A stretch of 47,214 nt of DNA from Proluteimonas flavola (GTDB taxonomy: Bacteria; Pseudomonadota; Gammaproteobacteria; Xanthomonadales; Xanthomonadaceae): positions 1-47,214 of the forward strand of contig NZ_JAIWPU010000016.1 of NCBI RefSeq assembly GCF_021191705.1, given 5' to 3'. Numbering within the stretch: the first letter of the stretch is position 1; each line of letters opens with the position of its first letter. Positions 16,632 to 23,836 of this stretch are shown here, in pieces. A program made the translations under genes and the position numbers. Under the pieces are notes generated by a model. That model saw nothing but the letters and a program-made list of their open reading frames with translations, had not been told where the DNA came from and did no database searches.

Positions 16632-17545
16632 GCCGCGGGGCCATCCGCCGCGCCGCGCTGCACCTTGCGCAGCAGGGCGACGACGAGACACATGCCGACG
16701 ACGAGGTAGGACAGGCCGCCCGGCACCCACATCAGCAGGCCCGCGAGCTGCTGGTCGCGCAACGCATCGAGGCCGGCGAGCAGCGCGCGATCGGTGTAGG
16801 CGGGATACAGCAGCCGCGGCGAGAACGTCAGCAGGGCGCCGAGAAAGCCCATCAGCATCATCGCCGTGACCAGTGCGACGAGTCCGCCGGCTGCGCCGCC
16901 ATCGTGCGTGCGCAGTCGATGCAGCACGGCGCTCCAGAACCAGAGTCCGGCGATCAGTACGCTCGCGAGCATCGTCCGGTGCAGCGGTTCGCTGGCCAGC
17001 GTCGCCGAAGTCGCCGCGGGCAGGTGCCACAGCCACATCGTGCCGACGTGGACGAGCGTCGCGCCGCCGAGCTGCGCGTGCGCACGCCTGCCGACCGGCC
17101 CGAGTGCGCGCGCGAGACGCGACGTGGCCGCAGTCGGCAGCGCATGGGCCGCGACCGCACAGGGCCGTGCGATCAACAGCAGAGGCGGCGCCCAGGCGAG
17201 CAGGGCCAGGTGCTGGGCGACGTGTGCCGACAGCGCGTAGGCCGCATACCTGTCCAGCGGCCACACCAGTGCGAGGCCCAGCGCGACCATGCCGGCCGTG
17301 AATGCGAGCGGGTCGCGCCATGCGTGCGCAGGCCGGGTGCCGGCAGACGCGTGGCGCATGCGCACCCGGCCCGCGGTGTACAGGATCGCCGCGGCTGCCA
17401 GCGGCAGCAGCGACCATGCCGACAGTGTCCACGCATGACCGGGTGGCGGTGGCGGACCGTCCGGCATCGCCGCGCCGGCCATCGATGCGACCAGCGCGAG
17501 CGCCAGGCCGGCGGTGACCGGGATGAAGGAAGCGGCACGCGACAT
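16628..17545 (-). CDS. ctaG: Cytochrome c oxidase assembly protein CtaG (caa3-type)
   Basis: A 305-residue integral membrane protein with about seven helices, matching the caa3_CtaG family (PF09678) that is distinct from the periplasmic Cox11-like CtaG. Key features are a hydrophobic N-terminal segment ending VASMAGAAMPDGPP, the AYALSAHVAQHLALLAWAPP segment with paired His, GGATLVHVGTMWLWHLPA and LMWVPGGLSYLVVGM. Conserved His residues may bind copper. It should help deliver copper to the heme-copper oxidase encoded 3 kb away. It is the first gene of a leftward set (ctaG, reductase, 28-residue peptide). Upstream, TAGGGT lies seven bases before the ATG, and no clear Shine-Dalgarno is seen. Confidence 0.87.
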   Translation of the reverse strand: MSRAASFIPVTAGLALALVASMAGAAMPDGPPPPPGHAWTLSAWSLLPLAAAAILYTAGRVRMRHASAGTRPAHAWRDPLAFTAGMVALGLALVWPLDRYAAYALSAHVAQHLALLAWAPPLLLIARPCAVAAHALPTAATSRLARALGPVGRRAHAQLGGATLVHVGTMWLWHLPAATSATLASEPLHRTMLASVLIAGLWFWSAVLHRLRTHDGGAAGGLVALVTAMMLMGFLGALLTFSPRLLYPAYTDRALLAGLDALRDQQLAGLLMWVPGGLSYLVVGMCLVVALLRKVQRGAADGPAA

Positions 17546-17658
17546 GCGACCGACCCTAGCAGCCGGCGGCTGGACATCGCGTCGAGGTGAAGGCGACGCC
17601 ACACGAACTTGATGCGCCTCCGCGTAGGCTGCCCGATTCGACGATTCGTGGAGCGCCG

Positions 17659-18144
17659 GTGTACTTCTGGCTCAAGGTCCTGCACATCCTGGCGATGACG
17701 ATCTGGTTCACCGGCCTGTTCTTCCTGCCACGCCTGTTCGTCGCCCGGCACCGCCGCGAGATCGACGCCGATCCCGCGTACTGGAATCCGGTCACCAACA
17801 CCCTGTTCTTCCGGATCATGACGCCGGCGGCGCTGGTGACGATCACCCTCGGCGGCATCCTGATCGCCTGGAATCCCAGCGGCGCATGGCTGGTGCTCAA
17901 GCTCGTGGTCGTCGCGGGCGCGGTGCTGCTGCACCTGTACATGGGCCTGCTGCTCTACGAGCTGGGCCACGACCGCTGCCGGCACGGGCCGACGTTCTTC
18001 CGCGTCGTCGGCTGGGTGCCACTGGTGCTGTTGCTGCTGATCGCCGGGTTGACCGGGGCGAAGCCACAGACGCTGGGGGATCTGCCGGCGCCGCCGTCGC
18101 GATCGGTGGATGTCGAGGATGTGGTGCCCGGGCTGGAGGACTGA
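17659..18144 (+). CDS. HemJ/CopD-like membrane protein
   Basis: A 161-residue protein with four hydrophobic helices, starting VYFWLKVLHILAMTIWFTGL and continuing FLPRLFVARHR, LFFRIMTPAALVTITLGG, WLVLKLVVVAGAVLLHLYMG and GWVPLVLLLLIAGL. The pattern of W-L-K-x-x-H, FLPRLFV and K-L matches the UPF0093/HemJ family, whose members oxidise protoporphyrinogen IX in heme synthesis; the same fold is also named CopD-like. I chose the GTG at 17659 because GGAG ends five bases before it, and upstream frame sequence is poor. It is divergent from ctaG (113-base gap). Proximity to oxidase genes suggests a role in heme supply or copper handling, and I cannot separate the two. Confidence 0.8.
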   Translation: MYFWLKVLHILAMTIWFTGLFFLPRLFVARHRREIDADPAYWNPVTNTLFFRIMTPAALVTITLGGILIAWNPSGAWLVLKLVVVAGAVLLHLYMGLLLYELGHDRCRHGPTFFRVVGWVPLVLLLLIAGLTGAKPQTLGDLPAPPSRSVDVEDVVPGLED

Positions 18145-18279
18145 GCCGAGCGGGCAACCACGTGCCGACGTCGGTATCCAGGTTTCCCGTACCGGCATCC
18201 CGCACTGCGGGTTTGCCCCAGCTTGTCGGACAACCGGGCGTCCACGACCATCGGACGACCCCGCCCTCGAGCCACGACC

Positions 18280-18993
18280 ATGCAGATCGGAAGCCTCGCC
18301 ACGACGACGTCCCTTGCGCCAGTGGCGCCGCGCGACGCTTCGCCCGTGGATGTGGATGTCGCCCCCGCTGCGCATCGCGCCGACACGTCGTCGTCCGTCC
18401 TGTCCGACGATCTGATCGCCGCCCGTTTCGGCCTGGATCGCGCCAGGCAATCGGAATGCGACGAAGGCGGCATCCTGGGTCAGTTCGCCTGCACCGTGCG
18501 CGAGGCGGCCGCACGCGCCGTCGAGGCCGTCACGGCCACGATGCCGTCGGGACCGTTCGCAACCGCGGACGCGGCGGCGGTGGCCGCACTGGACCGCGCC
18601 AACCCCGTGTCGATCTCCGAGAACCGTGAGTACGGTGGTCTGATCTACAAGGACGAGGCGGGACAGTACTGGGCCACGGCTCCCGCGCCGGGGACCGGCA
18701 CGAGCTTCGATCCGTATGCGATCGAGATCCCGACGGGCGCGATCAAGGTCGGCGATTACCATACGCATGGGGACTACTCGCTGGCCGGGCCGGACGGCAA
18801 CCCCCAGCGCACTGGCGATCCGGCCCGCGACGACTACAACAGCGACGCGTTCTCCGCCAGCGATCTGCGCGGCATCGCGGCCGATGCGCGGGGTGTGGAC
18901 GAGTACACCGGCTATCTGGGCACGCCCAGCGGCACCTATCTGCGCTTCGACCCGGCCAGCAACGATGTCTCCGCTCTGGAAGCGGGGCGCTGA
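18280..18993 (+). CDS. DUF4329-type protein with JAMM-like motif, possible effector
   Basis: A 237-residue protein. Residues 1-90 form an extended N-terminal region without a signal peptide; a DUF4329-like domain runs from about 95 to the end (ENREYGGLIYKDEAGQYW and GDYHTHGDYS). The arrangement Glu114/Glu117, His161-x-His163 and S192-x-x-D195 (FSASDL) resembles the EHxHx-SxxD metal site of JAMM/MPN metalloproteases, with an insert between HxH and SxxD. DUF4329 domains are found at C-ends of polymorphic toxins such as Rhs proteins, so a toxin or peptidase role is a reasonable inference. The start is uncertain (TTG 18223 also possible); no Shine-Dalgarno is clear. The next gene begins five bases after its stop. 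Confidence 0.7.
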   Translation: MQIGSLATTTSLAPVAPRDASPVDVDVAPAAHRADTSSSVLSDDLIAARFGLDRARQSECDEGGILGQFACTVREAAARAVEAVTATMPSGPFATADAAAVAALDRANPVSISENREYGGLIYKDEAGQYWATAPAPGTGTSFDPYAIEIPTGAIKVGDYHTHGDYSLAGPDGNPQRTGDPARDDYNSDAFSASDLRGIAADARGVDEYTGYLGTPSGTYLRFDPASNDVSALEAGR

Positions 18994-18998
18994 CGGGG

Positions 18999-19394
18999 AT
19001 GTCCGCTGTTGTACGGCATGCGGGGCGGAGCGGGGCGTGGGTGGGCTGCTTTCGCTCTACCATCGCCCTGGTGGCGCTGCTGATGGCGGCGGCCACCCCG
19101 ATTCACGCAACGGAGACACCGACGATGCAGGCAGGCCATACCCTCGAAGCCAGCGAGGCGCGCGCGATCTCGGTCGCCTACGCCGGGTTCGTCGCGGCGC
19201 TTCCCGAAGCACGCGCGGAGCAGTACGAGGTTCTGGTGCGGCCGGACGACGCGCATTACGTCGTCACGTTCCTGCCCAAGCTGGCGGAAGGCGAGCGCCC
19301 GGTTCGCGGTGGCCGGACGTCGCAGGGGCAGGAGTGGACCGCCTGGGTGTCGCGCGAGACCTTCGAACTGGCCCGGCAGGCCTTCGCGCGCTGA
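18999..19394 (+). CDS. Small secreted protein linked to the DUF4329 gene
   Basis: A 131-residue protein starting five bases after the DUF4329 stop codon, which implies cotranscription and coupled translation. An N-terminal hydrophobic stretch (TIALVALLMAAATPIHA) with Arg residues before it predicts export; the mature part of about 95 residues is mixed alpha/beta: ARAISVAYAGFVAALPEARA, then YEVLVRPDDAHYVVTFLPK, then GGRTSQGQEWTAWVSRETFE. I recognise no family. Its size, export signal and pairing are typical of periplasmic immunity proteins next to secreted toxins, but that is an inference. It is convergent with the DUF2231 gene, seven bases away. Confidence 0.7.
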   Translation: MSAVVRHAGRSGAWVGCFRSTIALVALLMAAATPIHATETPTMQAGHTLEASEARAISVAYAGFVAALPEARAEQYEVLVRPDDAHYVVTFLPKLAEGERPVRGGRTSQGQEWTAWVSRETFELARQAFAR

Positions 19395-19401
19395 CGCGGT
19401 T

Positions 19402-19941
19402 TCACTCCGCGGGCGGCTTCTCCACCGCATCACGCCCGCTGTCCGCATCGGTCTCTTCGTCGCCGTACACGCCCACGCCATGGCGGAAGCTCAAGGTGCC
19501 GCCGAGCCAGCCGGCCACGCCCACCAGCATCGCCATCGTCGCCGACGACAGCAGGCCCCACGGCCACACGGCCTCGGCATGCCCCGGCAGACGCAGCCAC
19601 ACGCCGAGCGCGGCCATCGCCAGCACCATGACGGCGACGATGAAATGGTTCCACGCCGAGACGTGCCGGCGCACGACGCGGATCGACATCATGTCGATCG
19701 TGCCGACGATGCCGGCCAGCACGCCGAAGCCGAGACCGCCGACGTTGAACCAGAACGAGAGTTCGGCCCAGAACGGGGCGCCGAGCCACAGGTAGAGCAC
19801 GTCAGTCACGACCACCATCGACAGGAACGCGATGGGAAAGGTCACCAGCATCGGGTGAATCGGGTGCTTGGCGATCGCCAGCACGCTCTCCACGGTGTGG
19901 CTCTGCGTATCGGGGACGGGTTGGCGTAGATCCTTGCGCAT
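19402..19941 (-). CDS. DUF2231 membrane protein
   Basis: A 179-residue protein with four hydrophobic helices and family hallmarks KHPIHPMLVTFPIAFL near residue 25 and WNVGG-like FWFNVGGLGFGVLAGIVG. His residues in HPIHP and in VSAWNHFIVAVMV could bind a heme or copper. DUF2231 proteins often sit beside cytochrome or copper genes, but their role is not established. It is the last gene of the oxidase operon on the minus strand, 12 bases after the small membrane gene. A hydrophilic C-terminal tail rich in Asp and Glu would lie outside the membrane. The ATG at 19941 gives a short polar N-terminus. Confidence 0.82.
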   Translation of the reverse strand: MRKDLRQPVPDTQSHTVESVLAIAKHPIHPMLVTFPIAFLSMVVVTDVLYLWLGAPFWAELSFWFNVGGLGFGVLAGIVGTIDMMSIRVVRRHVSAWNHFIVAVMVLAMAALGVWLRLPGHAEAVWPWGLLSSATMAMLVGVAGWLGGTLSFRHGVGVYGDEETDADSGRDAVEKPPAE

Positions 19942-19953
19942 CGAAAATCCGGG

Positions 19954-20325
19954 TCAGGCGCAGGTCGGCAGCAGCGCGACCGGCAGGGCGGTGAAAACGA
20001 CGCCGATGGCGGCGATCAGGGCGACGAGCGCCGACAGTGCGGTGAGGAAGCGCAGGCGCGCGGTTTCGGTGCGGCCATCGGTCTGCGCGCGCGCGACGCG
20101 CCAGGCGCGCAGCGCGCTCGCGCCGAACAGCGCGACGACACCGAGGGCGAGCGCGGTCAGCGCCCACAGCACCCAGGTCATCGCCTCCAGTCCGGCGACC
20201 GGCGCGCGCCACAACGCGCGCACGCAGGCCAGACCCTGCAGGCTGTAGACCACGACGAAATGCACCGCCCAGACCACCAGCGGCATGGACATGCGGGTCA
20301 GGCCGATCGGCAGCGCCGCGCTCAT
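19954..20325 (-). CDS. Small three-helix membrane protein of the oxidase operon
   Basis: A 123-residue protein with three hydrophobic segments (SMPLVVWAVHFVVVYSLQGL, then TWVLWALTALALGVVALFGA, then LTALSALVALIAAIGVVFTA). Its ATG at 20325 overlaps the TGA of the subunit I/III gene as ATGA, so it is translationally coupled to the oxidase. I do not recognise a Pfam family with certainty; similar small proteins are found in alternative oxidase operons (for example beside coxMNOP-type genes). It could be a fourth subunit or assembly factor. A single His in AVHFVV is the only obvious potential metal ligand in the helices. Confidence 0.75.
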   Translation of the reverse strand: MSAALPIGLTRMSMPLVVWAVHFVVVYSLQGLACVRALWRAPVAGLEAMTWVLWALTALALGVVALFGASALRAWRVARAQTDGRTETARLRFLTALSALVALIAAIGVVFTALPVALLPTCA

Positions 20326-22862
20326 GCGAACCTCGGGAACAGGTGCAGCAGCGCCCAGACGATCAGGCCCTGCGCCACGATGTAACGCCAGAAGCCGGTC
20401 GCGATGCGCGCTTCGAGACTGCGCACGGCATCCACATGGCCGCGATGGATGCGCAGCGCGACGAAGCCGGCGATCAGCACGGCCACCGTGACATGCAGCG
20501 CCTGGAAGCCGGCCAGCGTCCACACCACCGATCCGTAGGCATGGCGCTGCGGCGCGCCGACGGCGTCGGCGATCGCCGGCAGCTGCAGGGCGAGGCAGGC
20601 GATGGCGGACAGGATCGCGAACCCGCTCCACAGCACCGCCGAGCGAGGACTGCCGGCGCGCAGGGCGATCGGCATGCGCCAAGCGCCGACACCGGCCGCC
20701 AGCAATGCGCCCAATGCGGCGAGCATCGGTGTCGATGCCGTCAGCCTGGCGCCGCCGCCGGGCCAGGCCGGGGCGTTGAGCCAGAGATAGAAGTAGGCGA
20801 ACACCAGGGATGCGAACAGCGAGCCGACGATCATCAGCGTGCCCACCAGCGCCCACCAGCCCGGTGCATTGCGCGCGAGCGCCTGCGTGGGCAGGCGCAG
20901 GCCCGGCGCGACTTCGATCTCCAGCGGTGTCTCGCGGCCGTTGACCGTCCACAGCCAGCGCAGGAACAGGCCGATCAGCGGCAGCAGCATCAGGATCGAC
21001 AGCCAGTACTGCGAAGTGATGAAGCCGCCCAGCAGCACCGCGATCGTCAACGCCGCGAACAGCGGGAACCAGGTCGAGTCCGACAGCCGGATCGCCTGCT
21101 CCGGCTGCGCGGACTGGATGCCGGTGCCGAGGATCCAGCGGCGCCCTCCGACGGCCTCGCCGAGCAGGCCGTCGGTGCGCCGCGTCGCCTCGACCACGCC
21201 CGGGTCGCGCCACAGCGGATTGCGGTCGTCGACGACCGGGATCGAGGCGAAGTTGTACTTCGGCGCAGGGTGCGGCAGCGCCCACTCCAGTGTGCCGGCC
21301 TGCCACGGATTCCCGGTGCCGCGGCGGCCGAGGCGGAAGCACAGCGCGACGTCGATCAGGATCGCGACGATGCCGACCGCGAGCACGAAGCCTGCCGCCG
21401 TCGACAGCAGGTTGAGCCACTGCACGCCGAGCTCCATCGTGTAGCTGCCCACGCGCCGCGGCATGCCGACCAGGCCGGTGATGTGCATCGGCAGGAAGGC
21501 CAGATGGAAACCGATGAACACCAGCCAGAAGCCGCTGCGGCTCAGCGATTCGGACGGCATGCGTCCGCTCGCCAGCGGCAGCCAGTAGTACAGGCCGGCG
21601 AACATCGGGAACATCATCCCGCCGATCAGCACGTAGTGCAGATGCGCGACCACGAAGTGGGTGTCGTGCGCCTGCCAGTCGAACGGCACGAACGCGAGCA
21701 TGACGCCGGTCAGGCCGCCGCAGACGAAGGTGATGAAGAAGCCGATGATGTAGAGCATCGGCACGCGCAGCCACGGCTTGCCGGCCCACAGCGTGGCGAT
21801 CCACGCGAACACCTGGATGCCGGTCGGGATCGCCACCGCCATGCTCGCCGCGCTGAAGAACGCCAGCGCCAGCAGCGGAATGCCGACCGCGAACATGTGG
21901 TGCACCCACAGCCCGAAGCTGAGGAAACCGGTCGCGACCAGTGCCAGCACAACCCAGGTGTAGCCGACGATCGGGCGGCGCGCGAAGGTCGGCACGATCG
22001 TCGACACCACGCCCGCCGCGGGCAGGAAGATGATGTAGACCTCGGGATGGCCGAACAGCCAGAACAGGTGCTGCCACAGCAGCGGATCGCCGCCGCGCGC
22101 GACCTCGAAGAACGCGAAATCGAATGCGCGCTGGATCTCCAGCAGCAGGCTGGCGAGGATCAGCGGCGGAAAGCCGAACGCGATCATGAAGGCCGTGACC
22201 AGCACCGCCCATGCGAACAGCGGCATGCGGGTGAGGTCCATGCCCGGTGCGCGGGTGATCAGGATTGCGACGATCAGTTCGACCGCCGCGGTCACCGCGG
22301 CGATCTCGGCGAAGGTCACGCCGATCAGCCAGAAATCCGCGCCCTTGCCCGGCGAATACGTCGAATCGGTCAGCGGCGTGTACATGAACCAGCCGCCGTC
22401 GGGCACGCTGCCGAAGATGAAACTGGAGTACAGGAAAATACCGCCGAACAGGTAGCACCACCAGCCGAACGCCGACAGGCGCGGAAACGGCAGATCGCGC
22501 GTGCCGAGCATCTTCGGGATGAGATACATCGCGAAGCCTTCCATGATCGGCACCGCGAACAGAAACATCATCGTCGTGCCGTGCATGGTCACGAACTGCG
22601 CGTAGCGCTCGGGATCGAGCACGTTCAGGCCCGGCCACGACAGCTGCAGGCGGATGAACATCGACAGCATGCCGCCGATCAGCAGGAAGACCAGGCCGGT
22701 GACGATGAAGCGCAGCGCGATCGTGGTGTGGTTGACCGCGGTCAGCTGGCCGACGAGGCCGCGGCCGTTGGCCCAGACGCGCTCGAGCAGGGCGATGCGG
22801 TCGGCGTGGCGCAGGTGGTCGCCGGGCGTGCGAATCGTGTGATCGGGGGTCAGGGGGCTCAC
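20322..22862 (-). CDS. Cytochrome c oxidase subunit I-subunit III fusion (heme-copper, A1 type)
   Basis: An 846-residue fusion. Residues 1 to about 560 are subunit I: heme a ligands H94 and H409, heme a3 ligand H407, CuB ligands H272, H321 and H322, the His-linked Tyr Y276 and the proton-channel Glu E274 in GHPEVYI. D123 in RDLPFPR matches the D-channel entry, so this is A1-type. From about 630 to the end is a subunit III-like helix bundle (WWALVGTLMIVGSLFASLVF, GSVVWTLAGFQALHVTVAVL). Subunit I/III fusion is known in Thermus CaaA. The GTG start at 22862 overlaps the subunit II stop by four bases (GTGA), and its end overlaps the next gene likewise. The reaction is reduction of oxygen to water with proton pumping in the inner membrane. 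Confidence 0.95.
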   Translation of the reverse strand: MSPLTPDHTIRTPGDHLRHADRIALLERVWANGRGLVGQLTAVNHTTIALRFIVTGLVFLLIGGMLSMFIRLQLSWPGLNVLDPERYAQFVTMHGTTMMFLFAVPIMEGFAMYLIPKMLGTRDLPFPRLSAFGWWCYLFGGIFLYSSFIFGSVPDGGWFMYTPLTDSTYSPGKGADFWLIGVTFAEIAAVTAAVELIVAILITRAPGMDLTRMPLFAWAVLVTAFMIAFGFPPLILASLLLEIQRAFDFAFFEVARGGDPLLWQHLFWLFGHPEVYIIFLPAAGVVSTIVPTFARRPIVGYTWVVLALVATGFLSFGLWVHHMFAVGIPLLALAFFSAASMAVAIPTGIQVFAWIATLWAGKPWLRVPMLYIIGFFITFVCGGLTGVMLAFVPFDWQAHDTHFVVAHLHYVLIGGMMFPMFAGLYYWLPLASGRMPSESLSRSGFWLVFIGFHLAFLPMHITGLVGMPRRVGSYTMELGVQWLNLLSTAAGFVLAVGIVAILIDVALCFRLGRRGTGNPWQAGTLEWALPHPAPKYNFASIPVVDDRNPLWRDPGVVEATRRTDGLLGEAVGGRRWILGTGIQSAQPEQAIRLSDSTWFPLFAALTIAVLLGGFITSQYWLSILMLLPLIGLFLRWLWTVNGRETPLEIEVAPGLRLPTQALARNAPGWWALVGTLMIVGSLFASLVFAYFYLWLNAPAWPGGGARLTASTPMLAALGALLAAGVGAWRMPIALRAGSPRSAVLWSGFAILSAIACLALQLPAIADAVGAPQRHAYGSVVWTLAGFQALHVTVAVLIAGFVALRIHRGHVDAVRSLEARIATGFWRYIVAQGLIVWALLHLFPRFA

Positions 22863-23641
22863 AGCACGTCCTCGGATGCGCCGTGACGCGGGGGCGCGCG
22901 ACCGGCGGGATGGCCGGGCGCGGGGGCTTCGATGGTAGGCGCGGGCGGGCGCGCGGCCAGCCAGCCTTCGATCGCATCGGCGTCCATCACGTGCACCGGG
23001 AACACCATGCGCGCGTGTTCGAGACCGCAGAATTCCGCGCACTGGCCGCGCATCGGCGTGGCCCGGTCGGCGCGCAGGCGCAGGGTGTTCACGCGGCCGG
23101 GAATCGCATCCATCTTGCCGCCCAGGCGCGGGATCCAGAAGCTGTGGATCACATCACTGCTGGTGATGCGGTACTCGACCATCGCGCCCAGCGGCACCGC
23201 CAGTTCGTCGACGCTTTCGCCGATCACCTGCCCGTCGGCATCGCGATAGCGGAAATGCCATTGCCACTGCCGCGCGGTGACCTCGACCACCGTGTCGGGT
23301 TCGACACCGACGCCGGTCACGCGCGCGCTGGTCAGGCTGCCGTAGACCAGCAGCCCGGCAAGCACGACGGTCGGAAACGCAAGGCCGCCCCAGACCACCA
23401 GGCGCTCGGGCCGGCGCAATGCGCCGTCGGTGTCGCGGCGTCGCAGCGCCCGCCACAGCAAGACCAGCACCAGCGCCCAGACGCCGGTGAACGCACCCGC
23501 CATCAGCCACCAGCCGCGGGCGATTTCGGCCGCGGCCGGGCCGGCGGGATCGAGCGCGGATTGCGGACCCGCGCAGGCGGTGACGAGCGCCGCGAGTGCG
23601 GCGCCAAGCAGAGCGCCGGCGGTGCGGCGGACCCGGTTCAT
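22859..23641 (-). CDS. Cytochrome c oxidase subunit II (lipoprotein, CuA)
   Basis: A 260-residue subunit II. A lipobox ending at Cys23 (VTAC) marks a lipoprotein, then two helices (GWWLMAGAFTGVWALVLVLL and LVVWGGLAFPTVVLAGLLVY) anchor a periplasmic domain. CuA ligands are all visible: H166, C201, E203 backbone, C205, H209 and M212, in HSFW and CAEFCGLEHARM. The aromatic QWQWHF near residue 125 matches the electron-entry region. There is no C-terminal cytochrome c domain, so the donor is a separate cytochrome c. The ATG at 23641 is favoured because it begins the signal peptide; a further ATG lies 30 bases upstream. It is the first gene of the oxidase operon. Confidence 0.93.
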   Translation of the reverse strand: MNRVRRTAGALLGAALAALVTACAGPQSALDPAGPAAAEIARGWWLMAGAFTGVWALVLVLLWRALRRRDTDGALRRPERLVVWGGLAFPTVVLAGLLVYGSLTSARVTGVGVEPDTVVEVTARQWQWHFRYRDADGQVIGESVDELAVPLGAMVEYRITSSDVIHSFWIPRLGGKMDAIPGRVNTLRLRADRATPMRGQCAEFCGLEHARMVFPVHVMDADAIEGWLAARPPAPTIEAPAPGHPAGRAPPRHGASEDVL

Positions 23642-23797
23642 GATGTCGATCGTTGCGGCCCCGTCGTCCACGTACAGGCTCTGCCGGTCGACAGGCCCGC
23701 AGTCACGCTACCGATCCGCGCGGCCACGCTCCGTGAATGCGTCGTCGCGACGCGGCCTTTGCGAACCGCTCACGGCAGCGGCCATCACCACGCCGCA

Positions 23798-23814
23798 GTC
23801 TCATGGATTGAGAC
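23798..23814. promoter_or_regulatory. Inverted repeat upstream of the radical SAM gene
   Basis: GTCTCA and TGAGAC, perfect six-base arms, are separated by TGGAT, and the element ends 22 bases before the GTG start at 23837. It is a candidate operator. It does not match the familiar proteobacterial LexA box, so I leave the regulator unnamed. Confidence 0.35.
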
Positions 23815-23836
23815 ACGTCCCAGGCACCGTAGGCGC

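Noticed and set aside
18223..18279. TTG start that lengthens the DUF4329 protein by 19 residues
   Set aside because: No Shine-Dalgarno and a basic, Pro-rich extension; ATG 18280 is preferred, though without strong proof.
19954..22977. A 1007-residue minus-strand frame across the oxidase gene
   Set aside because: Only its last 123 residues, from the ATG at 20325, are the real membrane protein; the rest is out of frame with subunit I/III.
22859..23641. Quinol oxidase subunit II
   Set aside because: All CuA ligands are present (H166, C201, C205, H209, M212), which quinol oxidases lack.
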